Source: an uncultured Sunxiuqinia sp. (GTDB lineage Bacteria; Bacteroidota; Bacteroidia; Bacteroidales; Prolixibacteraceae). Taken from it: a stretch of DNA of 64,000 nt. Position 1 is the first letter of the stretch, and every line of letters begins with the position of its first letter. Below are positions 27,482 through 36,104 of this stretch, piece after piece. The stretch spans positions 1 to 64,000 of the forward strand of contig NZ_CANLZV010000010.1 in assembly GCF_947495665.1 (NCBI RefSeq), in the 5' to 3' direction. Both the position numbers and the translations under genes were made by a program. The notes beneath the pieces are model-generated. The model had not been told where the DNA came from and searched no databases. It saw only the letters and a list, made by a program, of their open reading frames with translations.

Positions 27482-28324
27482 ATGGATGATCAGAGTCCAA
27501 AGAAAGTAAAGCCTATTGACATTCGAAAAGTTTTTCAGGAAAAAAATCCAAAACTAGCCCGATTTATTCCTGGCTTTGTGTACGACTACATCACGCGCAT
27601 TGTGCACATCAACGATATTAATGTAATTCTGGAAAACTACGGAGAGCTTGAGGGCATTGAATTTGTCCATCAAATTGTAAAGCATTTTGATGTCAAGGAA
27701 CGCGTAATTGGGCTGGAAAACATCCCCAGTCAGGGACGGTTTATTTTTGCAGCCAACCACCCCCTCGGAGGCTTCGACGGACTGCTACTGATGTCCAATG
27801 TCAACAAATTGCTCGGAGATGTCCGCTTCCTGGTGAACGATGTACTCATGAACATCCCTCAACTTGAAGGCGTATTTGTGCCGATCAACAAACAGGGAGG
27901 CCACAGCCGCGACATTGCCAAAATTGTCCACGAACAATACCAGTCAGATGCACAAATTCTGATCTTTCCCTCGGGTTATGCATCCCGAAAAATTAAGGGA
28001 CAAATTACCGACATGGAATGGAAAAAACACTTCATCCAAAAATCCATTCAATACCAGCGCGATGTCATCCCGGTTCATGTTAGTGGACGGAATTCAAATT
28101 TCTTCTACCGGCTGGCCAATTTGCGTAAACACCTACACCTGAAATGGAATTTGGAGCAGTTCTTTCTACCCGATGAAACCTTTAAACATCGTGGCCAGGA
28201 ATTCACCATTTCCTTTGGAAAACCAATCCCTTGGACAAGCTTTGACAAGAGCAAGAATCACAAGCAATGGGCCGATGTTGTTCGTGACAAAGTATATGCC
28301 ATGTCCGAATCACAAAAGCACTGA
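27482..28324 (+). CDS. GlsA-like lyso-glycine-lipid O-acyltransferase (PlsC family)
   Basis: A 280-residue acyltransferase with the PlsC-type block I motif NHPLGGFDG (~residues 93-101) and the block III motif FPSGYASRK (~residues 161-169). In Bacteroides thetaiotaomicron the PlsC-like GlsA adds the second acyl chain to N-acyl glycine made by GlsB, giving glycine lipids; a GlsB-like gene follows 76 bases downstream. The protein is largely soluble with peripheral membrane attachment expected. A plain 1-acylglycerol-phosphate acyltransferase is the alternative, less likely given the neighbour. Confidence 0.75.
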   Translation: MDDQSPKKVKPIDIRKVFQEKNPKLARFIPGFVYDYITRIVHINDINVILENYGELEGIEFVHQIVKHFDVKERVIGLENIPSQGRFIFAANHPLGGFDGLLLMSNVNKLLGDVRFLVNDVLMNIPQLEGVFVPINKQGGHSRDIAKIVHEQYQSDAQILIFPSGYASRKIKGQITDMEWKKHFIQKSIQYQRDVIPVHVSGRNSNFFYRLANLRKHLHLKWNLEQFFLPDETFKHRGQEFTISFGKPIPWTSFDKSKNHKQWADVVRDKVYAMSESQKH

Positions 28325-28365
28325 ATTTAAAGAACTCCATAACCTATTTCTTCAATAAATTTTTA

Positions 28366-28373
28366 TAGTTTTG
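28366..28373 (+). promoter_or_regulatory. -7 element upstream of GlsB-like gene
   Basis: TAGTTTTG matches TAnnTTTG and lies 27 bases before the ATG at 28401. It would overlap an upstream TTG start, supporting the shorter protein. Confidence 0.5.
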
Positions 28374-28400
28374 TACCTCAACAAAATTAGCGAACGAAGT

Positions 28401-29357
28401 ATGAAAGATATTGTTGCACCGATGCCTAAAGAAGCGATAATCGCGGAGTTAACACCCGAGAAGCTCTTACGGAAAACTAACAAAGGTGCCAATGAGATCT
28501 ACGTGATTACGCATCACGATTCTCCTTGTATTATGCATGAAATTGGCCGCCTGCGTGAAATTACATTTCGCGATGCAGGAGGCGGAACAGGGAAAGAGAT
28601 CGACATTGACCAATACGACACGAGTGAAAACCCTTACAAACAACTAATTGTTTGGGATCCCGACGCGCAGGAAATCCTTGGAGGCTATCGCTACATCATG
28701 TGCCCCAACCTTCCTGTTGACGAAAATGGAGATGTAATTCTGGCGACTTCCCGCCTGTTTCATTTTTCAGAAGAGTTTAAAAAAGAGTACCTGCCCTATA
28801 CCTTGGAACTAGGCCGTTCGTTTGTACAGCCAGCTTACCAATCGAGCAAGGCCGGAGCCAAAGCGCTTTTCGCTTTGGACAACCTGTGGGATGGTCTTGG
28901 CGCCCTGATCGTGGATCACCCGGAAATGAAATATTTCTTTGGAAAGGTAACCATGTATTCGCACTTCCAGTCGGATGCCAGAAACTTGATCCAGTATTTC
29001 TTTCTGAAGTATTTCCGCGACCATGACAACTTGGTAACTCCTAAGAAACCATTGGAAATGCACATGGACATGGAAGCCCTGGGAAAGATTTTCAATGGTG
29101 GATCGTACAAAGAAGATTACAAAATTTTAACGCAACAGGTTCGGGAGCATGGTGAAAACATTCCACCACTGATTAATGCATACATGAACCTAAGTCCTTC
29201 GATGAAAACCTTTGGAGCAGTTTTGAATGACCGGTTTGGCGATGTAGAAGAAACAGGAATTATCCTGACTATTAAAGACATCTACGAAGCAAAGAAAGAC
29301 CGTCACATCGAGACTTACATCAAAGGAAAAGAAGACGACTTCCCAATGCCGGAATAA
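28401..29357 (+). CDS. GlsB-like N-acyltransferase (hemolysin-related GNAT)
   Basis: A 318-residue protein of the OlsB/hemolysin-like GNAT superfamily. Motifs include IGRLREITFRDAGGGTG (~residues 48-65), DQYDTSENPYKQLIVWD, the GNAT core EILGGYRYIM and LELGRSFVQPAYQSSKAG. Bacteroides GlsB forms N-acyl glycine from glycine and an acyl donor. The paired GlsA-like gene is upstream. A TTG 30 bases upstream would extend the frame, but the -7 element sits across it. Confidence 0.75.
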   Translation: MKDIVAPMPKEAIIAELTPEKLLRKTNKGANEIYVITHHDSPCIMHEIGRLREITFRDAGGGTGKEIDIDQYDTSENPYKQLIVWDPDAQEILGGYRYIMCPNLPVDENGDVILATSRLFHFSEEFKKEYLPYTLELGRSFVQPAYQSSKAGAKALFALDNLWDGLGALIVDHPEMKYFFGKVTMYSHFQSDARNLIQYFFLKYFRDHDNLVTPKKPLEMHMDMEALGKIFNGGSYKEDYKILTQQVREHGENIPPLINAYMNLSPSMKTFGAVLNDRFGDVEETGIILTIKDIYEAKKDRHIETYIKGKEDDFPMPE

Positions 29358-29378
29358 GCAAACAAATAATTCGATAAT

Positions 29379-29408
29379 AAAAAAGCAGGTTTAACGACCT
29401 GCTTTTTT
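29379..29408. terminator. Bidirectional intrinsic terminator
   Basis: AAAAAAGCAGGT and ACCTGCTTTTTT form a 12-bp stem around a 6-base loop (TTAACG), with T-runs on both strands. It lies between the convergent GlsB-like and HU-type genes. Confidence 0.9.
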
Positions 29409-29455
29409 TATGCCTTATCAATTCCAACCCAATCGCTCGTACGGACTTGTTTTTG

Positions 29456-29845
29456 CTATGACTTTCGCCGAAACTGAAAGATGGAGCGCTTCATCAATAT
29501 TTTTGAGGTTTTGAATACGATTCGCTTCAGGCTGATCGATTCGGCCCGGATGTCGTGCTGCTCCGTGGCGGGACGACTGGACTTGGCGCTTACCGAAAAG
29601 GTTCCAAAGCCTTCAATACAAACATGATTGCCATCAGCCAATTCTTCGACCAGCCGCTTAACAGCCAATTGCACGCCAGCTTCCAATTCAATTGCATTGA
29701 AGGTTGTCCCCTTGGCGGCGCGTTCGCATAATTCGCGAAGCCCCACCGTTCGCTGACGAATAACACGAGGATACAGGCCCCGCTTTCGCTTTTCTTCCGG
29801 GTTCAGATTGTCGGTCTGTTCATCTAAACGGTAAAAAATACTCAT
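29456..29845 (-). CDS. HU-family DNA-binding protein (HU-HIG type)
   Basis: A 129-residue protein with an HU/IHF-like fold. An N-terminal extension (~residues 1-30) is followed by RTVGLRELCERAAKGTTFNA, LAVKRLVEELADGNHVCIEG and FGTFSVSAKSS, which match the HU core. The extension and variable C-terminus resemble the Bacteroidota HU-HIG group rather than classical HU. It probably shapes the nucleoid. It has a 477-base structured intergenic region upstream. Confidence 0.85.
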   Translation of the reverse strand: MSIFYRLDEQTDNLNPEEKRKRGLYPRVIRQRTVGLRELCERAAKGTTFNAIELEAGVQLAVKRLVEELADGNHVCIEGFGTFSVSAKSSRPATEQHDIRAESISLKRIVFKTSKILMKRSIFQFRRKS

Positions 29846-30322
29846 GATGCTTTTCGTTTTAGTGAATGTCAGCCCATCAACTAAGTTCAGGGATCTGTTG
29901 GGCTAAGCAAAAACTGCCGTCAATTTAATTTGAAGACCTAAGTCACAACACACTACATTGTAGGTTTTACTACATTATCACCTAGGATTTACACTTTCAA
30001 GACCTATAATATAAAATTAATAGTTGCTGAGGAAATTGTCAATAGCTCCCATGGGTTTAATCAAATGTTGCCTGATTGTTATGCAGCTGCCGGGCAGATA
30101 ACGCCCCGCCAAAGCTTCCTGCGGCGCAGCACAGCAGGAAAGCTGCCCGAAAACATGAACGGGAGAACCATTGCGGAGTAGTTGTATTCTTAAATGCGGC
30201 ATTATACAAAAGGCCATTGAATACGTGTATTCAATGGCCTTCGGCTTATTCAATGACCGGGTCTCAAGCCCGGTGCGGTGTCAGCAAGTCATCACGAATT
30301 AAGGTAAGGGCGTCCCGCCTGC
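29846..30322. other. Structured intergenic region upstream of HU-type gene
   Basis: The 477 bases hold no gene. A 12-base word TTTnAAGACCTA appears at 29929-29940 and 29995-30006, 66 bases apart, with CTACATT twice between them. At 30094-30148 nested pairing is possible (CGGGCAG / CTGCCCG around AGCTTCCTGC / GCAGGAAAGCT). ACCGGG / CCCGGT pairs near 30257-30275. The hairpin at 30210-30241 is the purF terminator. An unknown small RNA or a regulated leader of the HU gene is possible. Confidence 0.45.
30210..30241 (-). terminator. Intrinsic terminator of purF
   Basis: A 15-bp perfect palindrome AAGGCCATTGAATAC / GTATTCAATGGCCTT with a 2-base centre lies about 80 bases beyond the purF stop; on the minus strand TTTTGT follows the hairpin. 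Confidence 0.75.
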
Positions 30323-32221
30323 TTAATAGGCACGACCTTCCTTGCCTTCAACGAAATTAATAAACGAGGTATTAACCACCTTGTTTCCTCCCGGAGTTGG
30401 ATAGTTGCCGGTGAAATACCAATCGCCCTTATCGCCCGGACAAGCCTCATGTAAGTTTTCAATGCTTTGGTATACGATTTCAACTTCTGCCTTGCATCCT
30501 TCCGGTTTAAGCAGCTCGGCAATCTTAGCCGAAATTTCCTCGGCAGTAGACTGGCGGTAAATATCTTTCACATAGTTCATGATCTCTTCCTTTGGAAGAT
30601 TTTCCTGAGCCTTGCACTTCGCATAAACATCATCAATAACCGACTGCAGCCCCTTATCTTTCAGCAATTCAATAGCCGCTTCAAAAGCGATGAACCGCTC
30701 CAACACAGCCATGTCAATTCCATAGCAGTCGGGGTAGCGAATTTGTGGAGCCGAGGAGACAACAATGATTTTCTTTGGATTCAGACGATCCAGAATTTTC
30801 AGGATACTGGTTTTAAGTGTCGTACCCCGTACAATCGAGTCATCAATAATCACCAGCGTGTCCTTGTTTTCACGAATCACACCATAGGTAATATCATATA
30901 CGTGAGCTACCAGGTCATCGCGACTGGCATCATCTGCAATAAACGTACGCAGCTTAACGTCTTTGATCGCAATTTTCTCAACCCGGGGTTCCAGCGAAAT
31001 AATATCCTCCAATTCCTCTTCGGTCATGGTTCCGTTACCGGCACGAATCAGTTTTTTCTTACGCTCCAGCAAATGCTGGTTCACGCCTTGCATCATTCCG
31101 TAGAAAGCCGTTTCCGATGTGTTCGGAATGTAGCTAAACACGGTATTTTCAATGTCGAAATCAATCGACTTTAAAATGGAAGGAGCCAACAAACGTCCCA
31201 GCTGCTTCCGCTCCTGGTAAATATCTTTATCGCTACCACGCGAGAAATAGATGCGCTCGAATGAACAGGACACCCGCTTGTGTGGCACCCGAACCATTTC
31301 ATGCGACACTTCTCCATTGCGTTTGATAATCATCGCCTCACCAGGCTTAATTTCCTGCACCTGCTCAGCCTTTACATCCATGACCGTCTGAATTACCGGA
31401 CGCTCGGATGCAACCACTACGATTTCATCGTCCTCGTAAAAATGAGCCGGACGAATTCCCCACGGATCACGCGTCACAAAAGCATCGCCATGCCCAACCA
31501 TTCCGGCAATGGCGTAACCTCCATCCCAGTCTTTGCTGGCATTTTCAAGCACACTTTGCACATCCAGGTTTTCTTCAATTAAGGGCGAAATTTCGCGGTT
31601 GCTGTAACCTTCGTTTTTATATTGACGGAAGCGGAACTGGTTTTCCTCATCCAAAAAGTGTCCTACTTTTTCGAGTACCGTAACCGTGTCGGTATAGTTT
31701 TTAGGATGCTGTCCCAAATCAATCAACTTCTGGAACAACTCATCGGTATTGGTTAGGTTGAAGTTGCCCGCCAAAACCAAGGTGCGCGATTTCCAGTTAT
31801 TCTGACGCATCACCGGATGCACAAAATCAATACTGTTCCGGCCAAACGTACCATAGCGCAAATGCCCAAGATATAACTCACCGGCATATGGCAGATTTTC
31901 ATACGCCCACTGGGTGTCATCTATGTCACATCCATCATCAATGGCTTTTTTTACCGTTCTGGTAATCTTATCGAAAACATCTTTGATGGGGTTTTGCTCA
32001 ATCGAACGATACCGATTAATGTATTCCTGTCCTGGATTCAGGTTCATTTTAACACTCACCACCCCGGCACCATCCTGCCCGCGGTTGTGTTGTTTTTCCA
32101 TCAAAAGATAAAGCTTGTTGATCCCGTATTGCCAGGTGCCATATTTTTCCTGGTAGTAACTTAGCGGTTTTTTCAGTCGGATTAGCGCAATTCCACACTC
32201 GTGTTTTATCGATTCACTCAT
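30323..32221 (-). CDS. purF: Amidophosphoribosyltransferase PurF (long form)
   Basis: A 632-residue class II glutamine amidotransferase fused to a phosphoribosyltransferase. Cys9 in KHECGIALI should be the catalytic residue freed by removal of an 8-residue propeptide. GQDGAGVVS, the acceptor loop GHLRYGTFGRNS and the PRPP motif LVIIDDSIVRGTTLK are present. It would make phosphoribosylamine, the first committed step of purine synthesis. It is about 130-160 residues longer than E. coli PurF, with extra segments near residues 75-115 and at the C-terminus. A second paralogue elsewhere in the genome cannot be excluded. Confidence 0.88.
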   Translation of the reverse strand: MSESIKHECGIALIRLKKPLSYYQEKYGTWQYGINKLYLLMEKQHNRGQDGAGVVSVKMNLNPGQEYINRYRSIEQNPIKDVFDKITRTVKKAIDDGCDIDDTQWAYENLPYAGELYLGHLRYGTFGRNSIDFVHPVMRQNNWKSRTLVLAGNFNLTNTDELFQKLIDLGQHPKNYTDTVTVLEKVGHFLDEENQFRFRQYKNEGYSNREISPLIEENLDVQSVLENASKDWDGGYAIAGMVGHGDAFVTRDPWGIRPAHFYEDDEIVVVASERPVIQTVMDVKAEQVQEIKPGEAMIIKRNGEVSHEMVRVPHKRVSCSFERIYFSRGSDKDIYQERKQLGRLLAPSILKSIDFDIENTVFSYIPNTSETAFYGMMQGVNQHLLERKKKLIRAGNGTMTEEELEDIISLEPRVEKIAIKDVKLRTFIADDASRDDLVAHVYDITYGVIRENKDTLVIIDDSIVRGTTLKTSILKILDRLNPKKIIVVSSAPQIRYPDCYGIDMAVLERFIAFEAAIELLKDKGLQSVIDDVYAKCKAQENLPKEEIMNYVKDIYRQSTAEEISAKIAELLKPEGCKAEVEIVYQSIENLHEACPGDKGDWYFTGNYPTPGGNKVVNTSFINFVEGKEGRAY

Positions 32222-32690
32222 TGCTCTGTTTGTCAGTAAATAATTTTGGAAACTGAATAATATCTTTCACTATAAAGGCATTGGGGTAGCTTTTTTTAAT
32301 CTTTGCTTTCAAGGCCAATGCTTCATTTTTTGTCCTGAAATTTCCGACCCGCACTTTAAAATCCGGGCTTCTAAAAATCATGTAAGCCTGCTCTTCGGGA
32401 AACTTCTTCAAAAACTCCGTTTTTACTTCCATCGCTTCTTCCCGAGCCCGCAGGCTCGAGCTGAAAAAAATCTCCAGACGATACCCATCAGTACCATTCA
32501 GCCGCTTATTCATTTCAATATGCCGTTCCAACAAGGTGTCAATTCGGGCATCTTGCATCACCGGAAGATGTTGATAAACTGTTTCGGTGGTGTTTGAAGA
32601 AGCATTTGGGTTGGGGTTGTAAGAAGATTCCTGAGCGCTGAGGGTCAAGCCAAAAAGGATAAAAAAGATCCCTACAAATACTAATTTCAT
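32214..32690 (-). CDS. SPOR-domain protein, secreted
   Basis: A 158-residue secreted protein: signal peptide (residues ~1-20, ending SAQE) and a C-terminal SPOR domain (~residues 70-150) with FPEEQAYMIFRSPDFKVRVG and NAFIVKDII. SPOR domains bind denuded septal peptidoglycan, so a cell-wall or division role is likely. The gene overlaps purF by 8 bases, which makes an operon; why the two are linked is unclear. Confidence 0.8.
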   Translation of the reverse strand: MKLVFVGIFFILFGLTLSAQESSYNPNPNASSNTTETVYQHLPVMQDARIDTLLERHIEMNKRLNGTDGYRLEIFFSSSLRAREEAMEVKTEFLKKFPEEQAYMIFRSPDFKVRVGNFRTKNEALALKAKIKKSYPNAFIVKDIIQFPKLFTDKQSNE

Positions 32691-32711
32691 AACAGGTGTC
32701 TTTTAAAAGTG

Positions 32712-32740
32712 CAAATATATATTTAATTGATGGAAAACAA
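32712..32740 (-). promoter_or_regulatory. Promoter of SPOR-purF operon
   Basis: On the minus strand TTG (32740-32738), an 18-base spacer and TATATTTG (32719-32712) match the -33/-7 pattern closely. The start codon is 22 bases downstream. Confidence 0.7.
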
Positions 32741-32849
32741 GGGCACATGGTTTTTATCATTCCAAAAAATCAAAAAACTTTACATTAACATCAGATGCTT
32801 CGGCTCCTCTGTTCCCTTGTTATCTCATAACGCCTGTACAAAGAAAAAA

Positions 32850-32887
32850 TTTTGCATTTCTGATTCTGCTTAAAATCAATAAATTTG
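32850..32887 (+). promoter_or_regulatory. Promoter upstream of miaB
   Basis: TAAATTTG (32880-32887) followed by CC fits the -7 consensus; TTTG at 32851-32854 lies 25 bases upstream, slightly far for a -33 box. The miaB ATG begins 11 bases after the -7 element. Confidence 0.5.
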
Positions 32888-32897
32888 CCAACTGATT

Positions 32898-34238
32898 TTG
32901 AAAGAGATGAGAGAGAAAAAACTATTTATTGAAACCTATGGCTGCCAAATGAATGTAGCCGACAGCGAAGTGGTGGCCGCAATTCTGCAAGACCGCCAAT
33001 ATCAATTGTGTGATAAAGCAGAAGAGGCTGATGCCATTTTCATCAATACCTGCTCCATTCGCGACAATGCCGAACAACGTATCTGGGGGCGATTGAACCA
33101 CCTGAAAGCATTTAAAAGGAAAAACAAAAACCTGGTGGTGGGTATTTTGGGTTGCATGGCCGAACGCATAGGCGACCAGTTTTTGGAACATGAAACTGTT
33201 GATCTGGTTGCCGGACCTGATGCCTACCGTGACCTTCCTTACCTGATGGATAAGGCACTGGACCATGAACCCGCCATCAATGTAGAGCTCTCCACAAACG
33301 AAACCTACGACAACATCACTCCCGTAAGGTTGGGAGACAAAAACATTAGCGGATTTGTAAGCATCACGCGCGGGTGCAATAATTTCTGCACCTATTGTAT
33401 TGTTCCTTATACCCGCGGACGTGAGCGCAGCCGCCTTCCGCAGGATATTATCAATGAAGTTCGTGACCTGAGTCAAAAAGGCTATAAGGAAGTTACCCTG
33501 CTGGGGCAAAATGTAAACTCTTACAAATACTTGCCGGAAGGCGAACGCAAACCTGTACGTTTTTGGGATTTGCTGGAGCTGGTTGCTACCGAATTCCCGG
33601 AGATGCGCATCCGCTTTACCACCTCGCACCCGAAAGACATGTCGGACAAAGTATTGAAAGTTATTGCCGCTCATCCCAATATTTGTCGCCACATCCACTT
33701 GCCCATGCAGTCGGGTAGCTCCAAAATACTTCAACTGATGAACCGCAAGTACGACCGCGAGTGGTACATGAAACGCATTGAAGCCATTCGGACCATTCTT
33801 CCGGACTGTGGGATTTCAACCGATGTTTTCTCAGGCTTCTGCACCGAAACAGAAGAAGATCATCAGGAAACACTTTCGCTGATGGAATGGGCAAAATTCG
33901 ATATGGCTTTCATGTTTAAGTATTCTGAACGGCCCGGAACCTATGCCCACAAGCACTTGGATGACGACGTTGCGGAAGACATCAAAACCCGCCGCTTAAA
34001 CGAAATTATTGCACTTCAAAACCGGCTGTCGCTTGAAAGTAACCAAGCAGACATTGGCCAGGTGGTAGAAGCCCTGGTTGAAGGCACTTCGAAAAAAAGC
34101 GATGAGGAACTTTTTGGAAGAACCTCAACCAACAAAGTGGTCGTTTTCCCAAACCGCAACTTTCAGAAGGGCGAATTGGTAAAAGTCAGGGTAACCCGTT
34201 GCACACAAACAACCCTGATTGGCGAGCTGGTTGACTAA
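32898..34238 (+). CDS. miaB: tRNA-2-methylthio-N6-dimethylallyladenosine synthase MiaB
   Basis: A 446-residue radical-SAM methylthiotransferase that adds the 2-methylthio group at A37 of tRNAs. The N-terminal UPF0004 domain has the cluster-binding cysteines C16 (YGCQMN), C52 (NTCSIR) and C86 (LGCMAER). The radical-SAM motif CNNFCTYC (C160, C164, C167) follows, and a TRAM domain lies at residues ~380-446. The start is taken at the first ATG; the next ATG, three codons in, is equally possible. Monocistronic by spacing. Confidence 0.95.
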   Translation: MKEMREKKLFIETYGCQMNVADSEVVAAILQDRQYQLCDKAEEADAIFINTCSIRDNAEQRIWGRLNHLKAFKRKNKNLVVGILGCMAERIGDQFLEHETVDLVAGPDAYRDLPYLMDKALDHEPAINVELSTNETYDNITPVRLGDKNISGFVSITRGCNNFCTYCIVPYTRGRERSRLPQDIINEVRDLSQKGYKEVTLLGQNVNSYKYLPEGERKPVRFWDLLELVATEFPEMRIRFTTSHPKDMSDKVLKVIAAHPNICRHIHLPMQSGSSKILQLMNRKYDREWYMKRIEAIRTILPDCGISTDVFSGFCTETEEDHQETLSLMEWAKFDMAFMFKYSERPGTYAHKHLDDDVAEDIKTRRLNEIIALQNRLSLESNQADIGQVVEALVEGTSKKSDEELFGRTSTNKVVVFPNRNFQKGELVKVRVTRCTQTTLIGELVD

Positions 34239-34333
34239 AACCGGCAGCTCAGCCAAAGCCGGCTTGGCAACAAATACGTTTGCTACCAAGCCGGTTACTT
34301 GAAACCTTCAAATTTGGAACTTATAATAGATCA

Positions 34334-34684
34334 ATGACGATGAGTAACTTAATCGATGAATTTCAGGAATACCGTTCAAAAATGAACGACAAAATCCTTT
34401 CGGCGGACAATAAAGTCATGAAACGGATTTACAGCGTAGATACGTTGGCATACCAGGAAGGTGCTTTAAGCGTGAAAACCAAAGAAATGCTGGGGCTGGT
34501 TTCATCCATGGTTTTGCGCTGCGACGATTGTATTAAATACCATCTGGAAAAATGTTTTGAACAGGGCACCACCACCGAAGAAATCTTTGAAGTTTTCAGT
34601 ATTGCAAACCTTGTGGGAGGTACAATTGTTATTCCTCATACCAGGCGAGCCGTGGAGTATTGGGAAGCCCTTCAACAGCAATAA
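34334..34684 (+). CDS. Carboxymuconolactone decarboxylase (AhpD-like) family protein
   Basis: A 116-residue all-helical protein. The redox CxxC pair in LRCDDCIKYHLEKCFEQG is at residues ~58-75, followed by FSIANLVGGTIVIPHTRRAVEYW. In AhpD the CxxC and following His serve a peroxidase-linked thiol exchange; the substrate here is not known. The start at 34334 fits the family N-terminus better than an upstream in-frame start. The next gene begins about 40 bases later. Confidence 0.85.
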   Translation: MTMSNLIDEFQEYRSKMNDKILSADNKVMKRIYSVDTLAYQEGALSVKTKEMLGLVSSMVLRCDDCIKYHLEKCFEQGTTTEEIFEVFSIANLVGGTIVIPHTRRAVEYWEALQQQ

Positions 34685-34725
34685 GCCGCCTTGCCCGGAA
34701 ACATGAATACTTAAAACAAAAAAAG

Positions 34726-35034
34726 ATGATCGCAATCAGCGCTACTGACAAAAAACTGACCGCTCCGATGGATTTACGATTCGGGCGCGCCCCTTATTTC
34801 TACCTTACTGACGGCAAAGAGTCGCGGTTTATCGTCAACCCTTATTGTCAGGAAGAGCATGATGTAGCCCCTAGGGTCGTTAAATTATTGTCCGAGGAAA
34901 AAGTGGACCGCATAATTACCGGCGAAGTTGGTCCCAAGGCGCATACCAAACTGCAGCAGAAAAATATTCAGATCATTATGCTCGAAGAAGAGCGCATCAA
35001 AATCAGCCAGGTTGTCAAGAAAATTCAATTCTGA
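34726..35034 (+). CDS. NifX/NifB-like dinitrogenase cofactor-biosynthesis family protein
   Basis: A 102-residue protein with MIAISATDKKLTAPMDLRFGRA at the N-terminus and RIITGEVGPKAHTKLQQK in the middle, matching the small NifX/NafY-type domain. Family members bind metal-sulfur clusters; outside nitrogen fixation the role is unclear, and no nif gene is nearby. It follows the AhpD-like gene closely and both may be an operon. The start at 34726 gives the canonical N-terminus; the frame is open further upstream into the preceding gene. Confidence 0.85.
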   Translation: MIAISATDKKLTAPMDLRFGRAPYFYLTDGKESRFIVNPYCQEEHDVAPRVVKLLSEEKVDRIITGEVGPKAHTKLQQKNIQIIMLEEERIKISQVVKKIQF

Positions 35035-35047
35035 TCCCCCGCTTCAA

Positions 35048-35572
35048 TCAGGGATAAAGCCCTTTATTCATAAATGGAATTAAAGCCAGCACCAAGCCGT
35101 GCTGGTATAAGCTTTGGCGCGTAACCCGGTCCTGGGTCAACAACCCCACCGCGCCGTTCTGCTGTTTCGAATTCTGCTTTTCAAACACGTGGTCATCAGC
35201 CTCACCCAGCTCCATTCCCTGGGCTATCAGGCGGGCAATTTCAGGCGGTAACTCAAAACTTCCGGATCGCCCCAGCGACTGCTTTTCCCCATCCGAAACC
35301 ACGATCCACGCAAACGCCTGTAAGCTTCCATCCACCAATTCAATGCCCCCTTCAATGCCAACAAAATAGTCAGCCGACTCCCCACTCTGCAGCAAGCCCT
35401 GCACCCTGTTTCTTGCTCCTGTCCGTGTTTCTTCGTCAGTTAGTGGCTGTGCGGAAACACCAGAATCAGAGGTCCGGCCATAAACCTGCACAGGCTCTGA
35501 AAAACAAATTTTGAAAGCTTCTTTTACGGCATTAACTTTGACCGGATTTTGCGAGGCAATGAGAATATTCAT
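35048..35572 (-). CDS. yjjX: Inosine/xanthosine triphosphatase (YjjX/NTPase family)
   Basis: A 174-residue non-canonical-NTP phosphatase that removes ITP/XTP from the nucleotide pool. The N-terminal IASQNPVKVNAVKEAF, the metal-binding region VGIEGGIEL, and GAVGLLTQDRVTRQSLY match the family. It ends 13 bases from the NifX-like gene, convergently, without an evident terminator. Confidence 0.9.
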   Translation of the reverse strand: MNILIASQNPVKVNAVKEAFKICFSEPVQVYGRTSDSGVSAQPLTDEETRTGARNRVQGLLQSGESADYFVGIEGGIELVDGSLQAFAWIVVSDGEKQSLGRSGSFELPPEIARLIAQGMELGEADDHVFEKQNSKQQNGAVGLLTQDRVTRQSLYQHGLVLALIPFMNKGLYP

Positions 35573-35651
35573 TCGAATGAATCGTTTAAATCGTTATTGA
35601 GGCAATAAAACTACTTTTACATTTTAAAAACATCAAATTTTCAATCCGAAA

Positions 35652-36101
35652 ATGATTATCCGCGAAGCTAAAACAGAGGACGCCGGGCAAATAGCAGCTT
35701 TCCAGCTGGAAATGGCTATGGAAACCGAGAACCTTCAACTCGATAAAAATACGGTTACCCTTGGTGTTGAACACGTATTTAATGACCGTGCCAAAGGAAC
35801 CTACTATGTGGCCGAAAAAAACGGACAGGTCATTGCCTCCCTGCTTACCACCTACGAGTGGAGCGACTGGCGCAACGGAACCGTCCTTTGGATCCAGTCT
35901 GTTTATGTGTTGCCGGCTTTCCGCGGAAGTGGGGTATATAAAAAAATGTACCAGCACATTCAGCAGTTGGTTGAAAAAGACTCCAACTTGAAGGGAATCC
36001 GCTTGTATGTTGACCAAAGCAACACCCGCGCCCAGCAGGTTTACCAAAAACTGGGCATGACCGCCGAGCACTACCAACTTTTTGAATGGTTAAAAAACTA
36101 A
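35652..36101 (+). CDS. GNAT-family N-acetyltransferase
   Basis: A 149-residue GNAT acetyltransferase with the acetyl-CoA motif VLPAFRGSGVYKKMYQ (~residues 96-111) and the terminal YVDQSNTRAQQVYQKLGM. The substrate is unknown. It is 3 bases upstream of the VIT-type transporter gene, so the two are probably one operon. Confidence 0.88.
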   Translation: MIIREAKTEDAGQIAAFQLEMAMETENLQLDKNTVTLGVEHVFNDRAKGTYYVAEKNGQVIASLLTTYEWSDWRNGTVLWIQSVYVLPAFRGSGVYKKMYQHIQQLVEKDSNLKGIRLYVDQSNTRAQQVYQKLGMTAEHYQLFEWLKN

Positions 36102-36104
36102 CTG

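Noticed and set aside
30090-30150. tRNA or RNase P RNA candidate from the strong stems
   Set aside because: No cloverleaf, no T-loop GTTCGA and no conserved RNase P blocks could be found.
30017-30360. Short open frames between the HU-type gene and purF
   Set aside because: They cross the hairpins and terminator of purF and overlap each other on both strands.
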